Source of the DNA: a bacterium
GTDB taxonomy: Bacteria > Actinomycetota > Acidimicrobiia > Spongiisociales > ZC4RG35
NCBI GenBank assembly: GCA_028823995.1
Contig: JAPPFD010000006.1
Span: 88,985-152,984, forward strand
DNA length: 64,000 nucleotides
Direction: 5' to 3'
Positions 6,895 to 16,500 of the stretch are shown here, in pieces; position 1 is the stretch's first letter; each line of letters begins with the position of its first letter. Under the pieces are notes generated by a model that had not been told where the DNA came from, ran no database searches, and worked only from the letters and a program-made list of their open reading frames with translations. Position numbers and translations under genes: made by a program.

Positions 6895-8715
6895 ATGGCA
6901 TCCGCAGTCGGAATAGACCTCGGAACCACTAACAGCGTGATCGCCGCCCTGGACGGCGCCGATCCGGTCATCATCGCCAACGCCGAGGGGTCGCGCACCA
7001 CCCCGTCGGTGGTGGCTTTCAAGGACGGAGAGATCCTGGTGGGGGAGGTCGCCAAGCGACAGGCCATCACCAACCCGGACCTGACGGTGCGCTCGGTGAA
7101 GAGACAAATGGGTACCGACTGGTCCATCGAGGCCGAGCAGAAGACCTACCGGGCACAGGAGATCTCGGCCCGGGTGCTGCTCAAGCTCAAGCGGGACGCC
7201 GAAGCCTATCTCGGGGGTCCGGTGACCGATGCGGTCATCACCGTCCCCGCCTACTTCAACGACGCCCAGCGGCAGGCCACCAAGGAAGCGGGCGTGATCG
7301 CGGGGATGAACGTCCTGCGTATCATCAACGAGCCCACCGCAGCCTCCCTCGCCTACGGCCTGGACAAGGAGAACGACCAGACCATCCTGGTCTTCGACCT
7401 TGGCGGCGGCACCTTCGATGTCTCCATTCTGGAGATCGGCGACGGAGTGTTCGAGGTGAAGTCCACCAGCGGGGACACCAGCCTGGGGGGTGACGACTGG
7501 GACCAGGCCGTCGTCGACTGGCTGGTCCGCCGCTTCCGGGACGAGCACGGCGTCGATCTCTCTGCCGACCGTATGGCCGCCCAGAGACTCAGGGAGGCCG
7601 CCGAGAAGGCCAAGATCGAACTGTCCACCGTGGCCGAGACCGAGATCAACCTCCCCTTCGTGACCGCCACCTCGGCGGGACCGCTTCACCTCCAGTACAA
7701 ACTGACCCGCTCGGAGTTCCAGAAGCTTTCGGAGTCACTCCTCAAGCGCATCGAGGGACCTTTCCTCTCAGCCGTCAAGGATGCAGGGGTGAATACCGGA
7801 GACATTCATCATGTGGTGCTGGTGGGCGGGTCCACCCGGATGCCCGCCGTACACGAGTTGGTGCAGAAGCTGTCCGGCCGCGAGCCTCACAGGGGAGTCA
7901 ACCCCGACGAGGTTGTGGCCGCCGGAGCGGCGATCCAGGCCGGGGTGCTCAAGGGAGACGTGAAGGACGTCCTGTTGCTGGACGTCACACCCTTGACCCT
8001 GGGGGTGGAGACCAAGGGATCGGTGATGACCAAGATGATCGAGCGCAACACCACCATCCCCACCCGCCGCTCGGAGATCTTCACCACGGCGGAGAGCAAC
8101 CAGCCCTCGGTGGAGATTCATGTCCTGCAGGGCGAGCGGGCCATGGCCATGGACAACAAGAGCCTCGGGAAGTTCCTCCTGACCGGCATCCCCCCGGCCC
8201 CCATGGGAATTCCCCAGATCGAGGTCACCTTCGACATCGACGCCAACGGGATAGTCAACGTGTCCGCCAAGGACCTGGCCACCGGCAAGCAGCAGGCCAT
8301 GACCATCACAGGCGGGACCGCCCTGGACCGGGACGAGATCGACAGGATGGTGCATGACGCCGAGCAGTACGAGGAAGAGGACCGGAAGAAGCGGGAGGCT
8401 GTGGAAACTCGCAACCAGGCCGACCAACTGGTTCACCAGACCGAAAAGCTCATGGAGGAACAGAGCGAGCAACTCACCGAAGAGGAGAAGAGCGCCTTGG
8501 AGGCCGCACTCTCCGACCTGCGGGCGGTGCTGGAGAACCAGAACGCCGACTCCGCGGCTGTGCGGGAGAAGATGGAAGCGGTGATCGCAGCCAGCCAGGA
8601 GATGGCGACACGTCTATACCAGCAGGCCGCGGCCCAGGCCGAATCGGAGCAGGCCGCAGACGCTGATGACGATGATGTGGTGGAGGCCGAGATCGTGGAG
8701 GACGAGGAAGAGTGA
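6895..8715 (+). CDS. dnaK: Chaperone protein DnaK (Hsp70)
   Basis: A 606-residue Hsp70 that folds and refolds proteins by ATP-driven cycles with DnaJ and GrpE. The ATPase domain begins [11 protein letters not shown] (about 6-16), with [30 protein letters not shown] and the linker [16 protein letters not shown]. The substrate-binding domain follows and the tail is acidic ([16 protein letters not shown]). GGAGG lies a few bases before the ATG at 6895. It leads the dnaK-grpE-dnaJ-hspR operon, with the grpE start overlapping its stop. Autoregulation by HspR is expected from the gene order, although no canonical HAIR was found. Confidence 0.98.
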   Translation: MASAVGIDLGTTNSVIAALDGADPVIIANAEGSRTTPSVVAFKDGEILVGEVAKRQAITNPDLTVRSVKRQMGTDWSIEAEQKTYRAQEISARVLLKLKRDAEAYLGGPVTDAVITVPAYFNDAQRQATKEAGVIAGMNVLRIINEPTAASLAYGLDKENDQTILVFDLGGGTFDVSILEIGDGVFEVKSTSGDTSLGGDDWDQAVVDWLVRRFRDEHGVDLSADRMAAQRLREAAEKAKIELSTVAETEINLPFVTATSAGPLHLQYKLTRSEFQKLSESLLKRIEGPFLSAVKDAGVNTGDIHHVVLVGGSTRMPAVHELVQKLSGREPHRGVNPDEVVAAGAAIQAGVLKGDVKDVLLLDVTPLTLGVETKGSVMTKMIERNTTIPTRRSEIFTTAESNQPSVEIHVLQGERAMAMDNKSLGKFLLTGIPPAPMGIPQIEVTFDIDANGIVNVSAKDLATGKQQAMTITGGTALDRDEIDRMVHDAEQYEEEDRKKREAVETRNQADQLVHQTEKLMEEQSEQLTEEEKSALEAALSDLRAVLENQNADSAAVREKMEAVIAASQEMATRLYQQAAAQAESEQAADADDDDVVEAEIVEDEEE

Positions 8716-9335
8716 TGGCCGACTCGCACCGGGACGTAGACGACTCCACCGGCCATCCGACGGTGGTAACAGCCGAAGAGGTCATCGTGGAGGCCACCCT
8801 GGAAGCGGACGCACCCCTTCCGGCCGGGCTGGATGAGCTACCCGCAGACCCCGCCGAGGCGCTGGGTCTCGTGCTGGAGGCTCTCCGACGGTCGGAGGAG
8901 AAAGCAGACGAGGCCCACCAGTCCCACCTCCGGGCGCTGGCCGACCTGGACAATTACCGCAAGCGCATGCGCAGGGAGCAGTCCGCTGTGGCCTCCCAGG
9001 CTGCCGCCCGGACGGTCTCCTCCCTGCTTGCGGTCCTGGACAGCTTCGACGCCGCCCTGGTCCTGGACACCCGCTCGGAGGAGGACCAGAGCCTCCTGTC
9101 GGGGATGAGGGCCACCTACGAACTGCTGCTGGGAACCCTGCAGAGCCAGGGCCTGGAGATCATTCCAGTCGCCGGAGAGATCTTTTCCCCGGATCTCCAC
9201 CAGCCGATCAATGCACCACCGCCCGGTGACGGGGAGGTGATAGTCTCGAATGAGGTGCGGCGCGGGTATCGACTGGAAGGACGGCTACTCCGTCCGGCCC
9301 TGGTGGAGGTAACCAGAGAGAACGAAGCCGAGTAA
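8715..9335 (+). CDS. grpE: Nucleotide exchange factor GrpE
   Basis: A 206-residue GrpE, which releases ADP from DnaK. It has a poorly conserved acidic N-terminus, a long coiled coil (about 50-90, ending ALADLDNYRKRMRREQ), and the C-terminal beta domain with GLEIIPVAGEIFSPDLHQPI and RRGYRLEGRLLRPALVEV. The ATG at 8715 overlaps the dnaK stop by one base; a GTG one codon earlier is a possible alternative. It is followed directly by dnaJ with no gap. Confidence 0.96.
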   Translation: MADSHRDVDDSTGHPTVVTAEEVIVEATLEADAPLPAGLDELPADPAEALGLVLEALRRSEEKADEAHQSHLRALADLDNYRKRMRREQSAVASQAAARTVSSLLAVLDSFDAALVLDTRSEEDQSLLSGMRATYELLLGTLQSQGLEIIPVAGEIFSPDLHQPINAPPPGDGEVIVSNEVRRGYRLEGRLLRPALVEVTRENEAE

Positions 9336-10457
9336 ATGAACCGTGATTGGGTAGACAAGGACTTCTATCAGACCCTGGGGGTTGGAAAGTCCAGCCCTCC
9401 AGAGGAGATCAAGCGCGCCTACCGTAAGCTGGCTCGTCTCTACCATCCCGACGCCAATCCCGGCGACCAGACCAAGGCCGAGAAGTTCAAGGAAGTGTCA
9501 GAGGCTTACTCGGTTCTCTCCGATCCCGAGCGCCGGAAGGAATACGACGATGTCCGTCGGTTGGTGGAGTCGGGCGGTTACCGGCACTTCCCGGGTGCTG
9601 GCAGCGGCCCCGGCGGCCCCTTCGGCGGACAGGTAAACCTCGAAGACCTCTTGGGAGGCATGGGCGGATTCGGGGACCTCTTCGGCAGGGCCGGACGGCA
9701 GGCGGGGGCGAGAAAGGGCGCCGACCTCACCGCAGAACTCCGGCTCACCTTCGAAGAGTCCCTCCAGGGCGTCACCAAGTCGATTGCGGTGAAAGGCCCG
9801 GCGCCCTGTCGGGATTGTCGGGGAACCGGGGCCCGGGCCGGAACCCACCCGGAGACCTGCCCGACCTGTTCAGGCCAGGGAACGACCGTCCAGAACCAGG
9901 GGTTCTTCTCCTTCAGCCGACCCTGCCCCCATTGCCAGGGATCGGGAAGAACGATCAAGGACCTCTGTCCGGGCTGTCGGGGGACCGGCGCACGCCACCG
10001 GACCCGCAGGGTGCGGGTCAGAGTCCCGCCCGGAGTGAAGGACGGAGGCCGCATACGGATACGAGGAAGGGGCGCTCCAGGCCGATCCGGGGGGCCTGCG
10101 GGAGACCTGGTGGTGGGAGTCGAAGTGGAGCGACACCCCCTGTTTGAACGGAATGGGAAACACCTCAACCTGGTGCTGCCCCTCACCTACGCCGAAGCCG
10201 CCCTGGGCGCCACCCTGGAGGTTCCCACCTTGAATGGACCCGTCAAGCTGCGCATTCCACCCGGGACGCCCAACGGAAAGACCTTCCGGCTCCGAGGCAG
10301 AGGGGCGCCCGCCCGGAAGGGCAAGGCCGGCGACCTGCTGGTGGAAGCCCGGGTGGAGATCCCCAGGCGTGTCTCCAAGCAGCAGCGGCGACTCTTGGAA
10401 AGCCTCGCTGCGCTGGACCGGAAGGACATACGCTCCCACTTCGAGGTGAAGGCATGA
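9336..10457 (+). CDS. dnaJ: Chaperone protein DnaJ (Hsp40)
   Basis: A 373-residue class I J protein. The J domain (about 7-75) carries the HPD motif in LYHPDANPGD that stimulates DnaK. A Gly/Phe-rich linker follows (GAGSGPGGPFGG). The zinc domain has four CxxCxGxG modules (CRDCRGTG, CPTCSGQG, CPHCQGSG, CPGCRGTG). The C-terminal substrate-binding domains run to the end. It starts one base after the grpE stop and overlaps hspR by 4 nt, so the four genes are one transcription unit. Confidence 0.97.
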   Translation: MNRDWVDKDFYQTLGVGKSSPPEEIKRAYRKLARLYHPDANPGDQTKAEKFKEVSEAYSVLSDPERRKEYDDVRRLVESGGYRHFPGAGSGPGGPFGGQVNLEDLLGGMGGFGDLFGRAGRQAGARKGADLTAELRLTFEESLQGVTKSIAVKGPAPCRDCRGTGARAGTHPETCPTCSGQGTTVQNQGFFSFSRPCPHCQGSGRTIKDLCPGCRGTGARHRTRRVRVRVPPGVKDGGRIRIRGRGAPGRSGGPAGDLVVGVEVERHPLFERNGKHLNLVLPLTYAEAALGATLEVPTLNGPVKLRIPPGTPNGKTFRLRGRGAPARKGKAGDLLVEARVEIPRRVSKQQRRLLESLAALDRKDIRSHFEVKA

Positions 10458-10912
10458 CCAGTCGTCAGGAAGCGGTGTTCGTGATCTCGGTGGCCGCCCG
10501 GCTGTCGGGGATGCATCCCCAGACCTTGCGCATCTACGAGCGGCGAGGCCTGGTGGCGCCTTACCGGACCCAGGGCGGCACCCGCCGCTATTCCCAGCAG
10601 GACATCGAGCGGCTGCACCTCATCGGTGAACTTACCTCTGCCGGACTCAATCTGGAAGGGGTGAAGATGGTGATAGAACTACAGGCCGAACTCTCCGCGC
10701 TACGAAAAGAGCAGGAGAGACGAAGGCGTCAACGAGACGTGCTGGCCGCCACCGCCGGGCGGGCAGCCCAACTGGAAGCAGAGAACGAGCGATTGCGTTC
10801 CAAGATCCGCGAGTTGGACGACCGGTTGGGCGCCGTCTCCGGTGAACTGGAGGGCCTGCGCCGCATCTATTACCAGAACCTGCCCGACCCGGGTGATGCG
10901 GACAACGGCTAG
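10454..10912 (+). CDS. hspR: MerR-family heat-shock repressor HspR
   Basis: A 152-residue MerR-type regulator. The N-terminal winged helix (FVISVAARLSGMHPQTLRIY, then ERRGLVAPYRTQGGTRRYS) is followed by a coiled-coil dimerisation segment (about 85-140, rich in Glu, Arg and Leu). Its place as the last gene of dnaK-grpE-dnaJ, in a 4-nt overlap with dnaJ, identifies it as HspR, which represses this operon together with DnaK in actinobacteria. The inverted repeat at 6813-6833 is a candidate target but is not the standard HAIR. Confidence 0.92.
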   Translation: MTSRQEAVFVISVAARLSGMHPQTLRIYERRGLVAPYRTQGGTRRYSQQDIERLHLIGELTSAGLNLEGVKMVIELQAELSALRKEQERRRRQRDVLAATAGRAAQLEAENERLRSKIRELDDRLGAVSGELEGLRRIYYQNLPDPGDADNG

Positions 10913-10924
10913 TCTCACTATCTC

Positions 10925-11206
10925 GTGAGCGACTTCTACCAGGGAACCCTGCGGGTGATGGACCCTAACGGATTCCTGCTGGACATTGGAGCATCCGTTC
11001 TCCAGATCGACAACCTGGAGCGGAGGACCTGGGAAGGCGAACTCACCGTTTCGAGAGGCTCCTGCCTGGACCGCAAGAGCCTGACCGCCCTGGTCGAGAC
11101 ATCCGGCGGCGCCCGCTCGCTGGCACAGATCAGCCCCGCCCCCGGTTCGGATCGCGGTCCGTTCATCAAGATGAGCGTGGCGGGTTTGGGAGAGGCTCCC
11201 TTCTAA
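10925..11206 (+). CDS. Small protein of unknown function
   Basis: A 93-residue frame starting with GTG at 10925, 12 nt after hspR and on the same strand. The sequence looks like a real protein (balanced composition, alternating hydrophobic pattern such as TLRVMDPNGFLLDIGASVLQ), possibly a small beta-rich fold. I recognise no family. A TAGTCT sequence 9 nt before the GTG could be a -10 element. It could be the tail gene of the heat-shock operon or independently transcribed. Confidence 0.5.
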   Translation: MSDFYQGTLRVMDPNGFLLDIGASVLQIDNLERRTWEGELTVSRGSCLDRKSLTALVETSGGARSLAQISPAPGSDRGPFIKMSVAGLGEAPF

Positions 11207-11337
11207 CCAACCCCACCCAGGGTCTAGCTACCGGAAGGCCTCCAGGTTGGAGAACGGGCGTTCTTGCTCCCTCGCTCGCTGGCGCCATCGGGGCGATTCG
11301 CTTTCAAGCCGTCAACCGGCAATATCCTCGGTGAGGC

Positions 11338-12018
11338 ATGGCCGATCACGTGGTGTGGGACTGGAACGGAACGCTGTGGGACGATCTTCCACAGGTGCAC
11401 CTCGCCGTCAATGCCGCCCTGGGGGAAGTAGGGGTCCCTCCGCTCGGAATGTCCGAATACATCAGGCTGTTCACCCGTCCGTTGCCGTTGTTCTACCGCC
11501 GGGTCCTGGGACGGGACATCACGGACTCCGAGTGGGAGGGGATCAACCGTCGCTTTGAAATGTCATACGTTGCCAGCTTGCATCATGCCAGCCTGGCGTC
11601 CGAAGCTCGGCAAGCGCTGCAGGCGGTGGCTCGGAGCGGCGCCACCCAGTCGATTCTCTCGCTGTATCCCCACGATCCCTTGAACGCCCTGGTTTATGAT
11701 CTCGGCATCGCGCACTATTTCACGCGAGTCGACGGCCTCCGGGGAATCTCCGGCGGGAGCAAGGTCGGGCTGTTCGGCAACCACCTCAAGGCGGCGGCCG
11801 CCGGAATCCCTCCCCACCGGGTGGTGATGGTGGGCGACACCGACGACGACCTGGCCGCCGCCCGGGAAGCGGGGAGCACCTGCATTCTGATCAACCACCA
11901 TGGAGACCAGGCCCTCGGGGCCGACTCCAATCTGGATCGCTTCTTCGCAGACGGGCTGCTAGCGGCCCTCGGAAGGGCGGGTTTGGACTCCGTGGACGGG
12001 AAGGCTTCACAGGTTTAG
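11338..12018 (+). CDS. HAD-superfamily hydrolase (phosphoglycolate phosphatase-like)
   Basis: A 226-residue HAD phosphatase. Motif I is VVWDWNGTLWDD, with nucleophile Asp8 and Asn10 where many members have the second Asp, a form that I recall from actinobacterial HADs. Motif II is near SILSLYPHDP. The motif III Lys lies in GGSKVGLF. Motif IV is MVGDTDDDLAAAREAG. The cap domain of about 80 residues between motifs I and II fits subclass I phosphoglycolate phosphatases. The substrate is not determined. It stands alone between the hspR region and the convergent glpX. Confidence 0.8.
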   Translation: MADHVVWDWNGTLWDDLPQVHLAVNAALGEVGVPPLGMSEYIRLFTRPLPLFYRRVLGRDITDSEWEGINRRFEMSYVASLHHASLASEARQALQAVARSGATQSILSLYPHDPLNALVYDLGIAHYFTRVDGLRGISGGSKVGLFGNHLKAAAAGIPPHRVVMVGDTDDDLAAAREAGSTCILINHHGDQALGADSNLDRFFADGLLAALGRAGLDSVDGKASQV

Positions 12019-12112
12019 TTCGCCCGGGCCGTTCAAGAAAGCAGCTGCGGCGATCCCGTCTCTCCCGATGTCTCCCGCCGACCGGCGACCGGCCGGCCGA
12101 TGTCCTCCCGGC

Positions 12113-13084
12113 CTATTCTCCCCTCTCTCGGGCCAAGCTGTGGTAGGTGGTGATGTATCGGATCGCCCCGGTGCTGGCCTGCATCGTGACGCTGTGGGTG
12201 ACGGCTTGATCCTGTCCGAACTCCACACCTCGCAGGAACTCGCCGGAAGTCACCCCGGTTGCCGCCAGGTAGGCCTCATCTCCCCCCACCAGGTCGAGGG
12301 TGGTCATCACGCGTTGCAGATCCAAACCGTGGTCAGCCGCATATTCTCGCTGCTGTTCGGTACCGGCCCACAGCCGGGTCTGGATCTCTCCCCCCATGCA
12401 CCGCATGGCCGCCGCAGCGATCACCGCTTCGGGTGAACCGCCGATTCCCATCAGCAGATCAATACCCGTCTCGGGACGGGCCGCGGCTATTGCGGCTGAG
12501 ACATCCCCGTCTCCTATCAACCGGATCCGGGCCCCGACCTCGCGAATCTCTCGTATGTACTCCTGATTGCGGGAACGTTCCAACACGATCACCGTCAACT
12601 GGTCGAGATCGAGGCCCTTGGCGCGGGCCACCCGCTCCAGGTTGTGTTTGACCGGCGCCTCCAGGTCTATCACCCCGGCCGCCTCCGGTCCTACAGCCAG
12701 CTTGTCCATGTAGACCAGGCTGCCGGGCGAGAACATGGTCCCCCGCTCTGCGATTGCGATCACCGACAGAGCGCCCGGTCCGCCTCGGGCGGTGAGTGTC
12801 GTGCCATCCACCGGGTCCACTGCTATGTCCACCCGGGCGCCGCTCCCGCTCCCCACCCGCTCTCCGTTGTGGAGCATCGGGGCGCGATCTTTTTCGCCCT
12901 CCCCGATCACCACCACACCGTCCAGTCGGATGGCGTTGAGCCGCAGGCGCATCTCGTCCACCGCCGCCTGGTCTACCGCTTCCTTGTCAGCCCTTCCCTG
13001 CCAATGGGCGGCGGCGATCGCCGCTCGCTCCGTCACTTGGGCCAGGTCGAGGGCGTAGTTCTGCTCGAAGGTTGAAACCGTCAT
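12113..13084 (-). CDS. glpX: Fructose-1,6-bisphosphatase class II
   Basis: A 323-residue GlpX-type enzyme that dephosphorylates fructose 1,6-bisphosphate in gluconeogenesis. Characteristic segments are DGVVVIGEGEKDRAPML (metal site), DIAVDPVDGTTLTARG (DPVDGTT substrate and metal loop) and LLMGIGGSPEAVIAAAAMRC. The length is normal for the family. Start ATG at 13084. The gene converges with the HAD phosphatase and diverges from the epimerase gene across a 202-bp spacer. Confidence 0.95.
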   Translation of the reverse strand: MTVSTFEQNYALDLAQVTERAAIAAAHWQGRADKEAVDQAAVDEMRLRLNAIRLDGVVVIGEGEKDRAPMLHNGERVGSGSGARVDIAVDPVDGTTLTARGGPGALSVIAIAERGTMFSPGSLVYMDKLAVGPEAAGVIDLEAPVKHNLERVARAKGLDLDQLTVIVLERSRNQEYIREIREVGARIRLIGDGDVSAAIAAARPETGIDLLMGIGGSPEAVIAAAAMRCMGGEIQTRLWAGTEQQREYAADHGLDLQRVMTTLDLVGGDEAYLAATGVTSGEFLRGVEFGQDQAVTHSVTMQASTGAIRYITTYHSLARERGE

Positions 13085-13286
13085 CGAGGCGTCACCGGCA
13101 AGGCGAGGCTCCGACCCGACGGGAGGTCTGAGTGACCGGGCACATGACCGGCTCTGTGTCAGTCATCATTCAGGAAGGATAGTTGGCAGGGAATTCTCCC
13201 CCCTCGCCGAACCGTTGCGGCCCGTTCAGTAACCCGGGGGCCTTCTCGAGTGTCTAAAGAGTTTCCGGACCTAATAGGAAGCGACT

Positions 13287-13700
13287 TTGATCAAACTGCT
13301 GAACCTCGACCATGTGGGCATCGCCGTCCACGATCTGGACCATGCCCTGGACGAATACCGGGAAAAGTACGGCATAACCCCCCTGTACCGGGAGACGGTT
13401 GCTTCCCAGGGCGTGGAGGAGGCGATGATCCCCTTGGGAGGATCGTTCATCCAACTGCTCCAGCCGCTCGGACCCGAGACCCCGGTGGGTCGGTTCCTGG
13501 CCAAACAGGGAGAAGGGGTGCATCACCTCGCTTGGGCGGTGGCCAACATCAACGCCGCCCTGGAACACCTGAAGGCCCAGGGAGCAAGGCTGGTCGATTC
13601 CGAGCCCCGACCGGGAGGCGGGGGAACCCGGATCGCTTTCGTTCACCCCCGCGACCTGGCCGGGACCCTGATCGAGTTGGTGGAGTCCCCCGATGATTGA
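13287..13700 (+). CDS. mce: Methylmalonyl-CoA epimerase
   Basis: A 137-residue vicinal-oxygen-chelate protein that interconverts the (R) and (S) forms of methylmalonyl-CoA in propionate metabolism. Family features: the opening NLDHVGIAVHDLDHALDEY, metal-ligand regions LDHVGIAV and EGVHHLAWAV, and TRIAFVHPRDLAGTLIELVE at the end. The start is TTG at 13287 with AGGAAG upstream, since no ATG fits the homologous N-terminus. It overlaps the next small gene by 8 nt. Confidence 0.92.
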   Translation: MIKLLNLDHVGIAVHDLDHALDEYREKYGITPLYRETVASQGVEEAMIPLGGSFIQLLQPLGPETPVGRFLAKQGEGVHHLAWAVANINAALEHLKAQGARLVDSEPRPGGGGTRIAFVHPRDLAGTLIELVESPDD

Positions 13701-13968
13701 ACGGTTCGAAATCCAGGGTGGCGCCGGAGAATACGAGGCGGCGGTGCTCTCCGCGGTGATGGAGCAGATGCGACGGAGAAAGAGAGCAGCCCGAGCACGC
13801 CGGCCTCATGCCAATCGACAACTCTCCGCATGGGTGCGAGCCGGTCGACTGACCGCCCTGGACACACTGCCGGTGCCCGACCCGGGTCTGAACGGAGACA
13901 CGGCACCCACCAAGCCATCAGAGCAGCCATGGCTGCAACCGTCTCGGCGCCGGGGAATGATGCGTTGA
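13693..13968 (+). CDS. Small basic protein, possibly acyl-CoA carboxylase epsilon-like
   Basis: A 91-residue protein starting at ATG 13693, overlapping the epimerase gene by 8 nt, so the two are coupled. The N-terminal half (FEIQGGAGEYEAAVLSAVME, then many Arg/Lys and QLSAWVRAGR with a conserved-looking Trp) resembles the small epsilon subunits of actinobacterial acyl-CoA/propionyl-CoA carboxylases, and the neighbouring epimerase acts on the product of that enzyme. The match is short and by eye only. The last about 35 residues look disordered. Confidence 0.4.
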   Translation: MIERFEIQGGAGEYEAAVLSAVMEQMRRRKRAARARRPHANRQLSAWVRAGRLTALDTLPVPDPGLNGDTAPTKPSEQPWLQPSRRRGMMR

Positions 13969-14207
13969 GCGCTTCCTCCGGACGGGTCGACCGAACCTGC
14001 AGGAGGCAGCAGCCAGGTAACCACGGGACGCCCGGCGCCAGGCCGGTGTCGCGAACATGGTCCAGACTGGGTCGGACTCTCGGGCACCTGTCGGGCCGAT
14101 CGGAATTCCGCAGGTACACTATGAGCGTCCGCCGCCCCCCGGCGTGACGGACCAACCCGGGCCCGCAACAACACCGTAAAGTGCCTTAGAGGAGGAAGGA
14201 CCTGCAC

Positions 14208-14855
14208 ATGCTGAGATTCGTCGAGGAAATCATCCTGCTCCTGCTCCGTGATGAGGATGGAAAATTCGTACGGGTGCCCAACTGGGCGTTGGACTATGCC
14301 ATCGCCGGTGGCGTCCTAATGGATTTGGCGATGGAAAACCGGATCGACACCGACCTTGACAACCTGGTCCTCGTCGACTCCACACCACTGGGCGACAGCC
14401 TTTTGGATCCCACACTGGCCGACATAGCGGCGGCGGAGAAGCACCCGACCCGTCACTGGGTGGAGCACATAGTGGAGAGCGCCGACGCCATCCGCGCAGA
14501 GGGGCTCACCAGACTGGTGGATGCGGGCATCCTGGAACGCAAAGAAGATAGCTTTCTCTGGGTGTTCCGCACCAGACGCTATCCCACCATCGACGGCACG
14601 GTCGAACGTGAGGTGAAGTTGCGGATCATGGAGGTGCTCTTCAGCATGGAGATCCCCGATCCCCGCGACGTGATGCTCATCTGCCTGGTCGATGCCTGCG
14701 GCATCTTCGAAGAGTTACTGTCCAGACATGAACTGGACAGGGCATCGGAGCGCATCGCCCAAGTACGCCAGATGGATCTCATCGGACAGGCCATGGCACA
14801 GGCTATCCGAGACATAGAAGTGTCGATCGCCGTCTCCATCGGGCGGATGTACTGA
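14208..14855 (+). CDS. GPP34 (Golgi phosphoprotein 3-like) family protein
   Basis: A 215-residue alpha-helical protein of the GPP34 family. It opens EEIILLLLRDEDGKFVRVPN, then ALDYAIAGGVLMDLAMENRI and LVLVDSTPLGDSLLDPTL, the usual family start, with a conserved RMVDAGIL-type segment seen as LTRLVDAGILERKEDSF. In eukaryotes the family binds phosphoinositide membranes; the bacterial role is not established. A strong GGAGGAAGG ribosome site precedes the ATG at 14208. It is monocistronic and converges with murJ. Confidence 0.85.
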   Translation: MLRFVEEIILLLLRDEDGKFVRVPNWALDYAIAGGVLMDLAMENRIDTDLDNLVLVDSTPLGDSLLDPTLADIAAAEKHPTRHWVEHIVESADAIRAEGLTRLVDAGILERKEDSFLWVFRTRRYPTIDGTVEREVKLRIMEVLFSMEIPDPRDVMLICLVDACGIFEELLSRHELDRASERIAQVRQMDLIGQAMAQAIRDIEVSIAVSIGRMY

Positions 14856-14916
14856 CCGGTCTCTCGAACCCGGGGAGGCGTGTCCGGGTGATCGACCCGC
14901 CGGGTGGCCGGCCCGG

Positions 14917-16500
14917 CTAATCGGTAGCGGGAGAGTTGTCGGAGGCGCCTCGTCTCCTGGCTTCCCAGAGCGCCTGCAGTTCTCTGCTTCCCAGCATCCG
15001 GGCGACGGCCCAGAAGACCACCACGACCGCCAAACCTCCCACGACGAAGGCCCCCACCGCCTCGGTGACGTCCCAGGCTCGGTCCTGCGAGAACCAGCCG
15101 GCCACCATCCACCCCGCCCCTGACGCGGCTGCGCCGGCCACCAGGGACCGGCCCAGCCCAAGAGCCAGGCTCCTTCCCCCCGTATCCTGCCCGCGCAACC
15201 AGAAAAGGGTCAACGCCACGGTGTAGACACCCACCGAGATCACACTGGCCCACACCAGTCCCGTCGCTCCCCACCCGGACACCAGTCCCAAGGAGAGGGG
15301 GACAGCGGCCGCCGCGGCAAGAGTACCGATCACCACGGGCGGCCACATCCGCCGCTCGGCGTAAAAGGAGCGAGAGACGACCTGGTGAACACCCCAGGCC
15401 GGGATCGCCAGCGCGTACACGGCCAAGAGTTGGGCCACGGCTGCCGAATCGCCGGAACCGAACGCGCCCCATTGGAACACGAGCCTCACTCCGGGCGCTC
15501 CCACCGCCAGCACCGCCGCCGCCGCGCCGGTTCCCAGGAAGAGGGTCATCCGGGCGGTGCGCAAGGTGGTCTCCACCAACTCCGAACGGCGACCCGAGGC
15601 GGCCAGCGAAGCAAGGAAGGGAAAGGCGGCCACCCCCGCGGCTTGAGCGACCATTCCCACCGGAACCATGTTCAGCACCCGGGCGAATGAGAGGGCCGAT
15701 ATTCCTCCCTCGGGGGTCAACTGTCCGAAGAACCGGACGAATTGCTCATCGAGGACCGCCACCGATTGGCCCACCATCAACGGGACGGCCAGCCCCAGAT
15801 AGGTCCGGACCGCCCGGTGCTTCCACCCAACGCCTCTCACCAGGCGGAGGCCCACCCGCCGCGCTCCGAACCACTGTATCCCGAAATTTCCGAGCGCGGC
15901 GCCCACCAGGGCGCCCCACACAAACCCGTCCGCAGGCACGGGATCGACAAGAATGCCGCCCGTCATCCCCCCAAGGATGATGGACAGGTTGTAGACGATG
16001 GGCGCTGCGACGGGGACCAGGAAACGCCGGTGAGCGTACTGATAGGCCATCAGCAATGAACCGCCGACGAAGAAGACCTGGGCAGGCAGAGCTATGAGGG
16101 TGAGCCGGGTCACCTCCGCCAGTTGGTCCGGGGACAGCTCGGGATAGATCAGTTCGATCAGGGGCGCCGCCCAGATCATCAGCACCGCAGTCAGAAGGAG
16201 GGTCAAACCGGTCACCACCCTGAACACCGCCACGAACGCTCGATTGCCGCCCTCAGGATCATCCGCAGCCAGACGGGCGGCAAGAATGGGGACGAAGGTA
16301 ATGGTCAGATACCCTCCGGCCAGCAGATAGTTCAGAAGATCAGGGACCAGAAAGGCGGCCCGGTAGACATCCCCAACCGCGTTGACGCCGATCAGGGCGG
16401 CCAACATTGTCTCCCGTCCCAGGCCCAATACCCTGGACGCCAGCACTCCGCCCGACACCACGAGAGCCGCGGCGCCCATCCCCATCGCTTTGTCTTTCAT
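14917..16500 (-). CDS. murJ: Lipid II flippase MurJ (MVIN family)
   Basis: A 527-residue polytopic membrane protein that moves lipid II across the membrane for peptidoglycan synthesis. Family hallmarks: SGGVLASRVLGLGRETMLAA (about 16-35), LLAGGYLTITFVPILAARLA, and a run of about 14 hydrophobic segments. It starts at ATG 16500 and overlaps the PHP gene upstream by 4 nt, so it is the second gene of that transcript. The C-terminus ends in a short basic cytoplasmic tail. Confidence 0.93.
   Translation of the reverse strand: MKDKAMGMGAAALVVSGGVLASRVLGLGRETMLAALIGVNAVGDVYRAAFLVPDLLNYLLAGGYLTITFVPILAARLAADDPEGGNRAFVAVFRVVTGLTLLLTAVLMIWAAPLIELIYPELSPDQLAEVTRLTLIALPAQVFFVGGSLLMAYQYAHRRFLVPVAAPIVYNLSIILGGMTGGILVDPVPADGFVWGALVGAALGNFGIQWFGARRVGLRLVRGVGWKHRAVRTYLGLAVPLMVGQSVAVLDEQFVRFFGQLTPEGGISALSFARVLNMVPVGMVAQAAGVAAFPFLASLAASGRRSELVETTLRTARMTLFLGTGAAAAVLAVGAPGVRLVFQWGAFGSGDSAAVAQLLAVYALAIPAWGVHQVVSRSFYAERRMWPPVVIGTLAAAAAVPLSLGLVSGWGATGLVWASVISVGVYTVALTLFWLRGQDTGGRSLALGLGRSLVAGAAASGAGWMVAGWFSQDRAWDVTEAVGAFVVGGLAVVVVFWAVARMLGSRELQALWEARRRGASDNSPATD

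Noticed and set aside
13969..14207. GCAGCAGCC-containing sequence as an SRP RNA or riboswitch
   Set aside because: It does not form the conserved SRP tetraloop helix, and no B12 box or other known riboswitch core is present; I see no gene in this 239-bp spacer, only the GPP34 ribosome site at its end.
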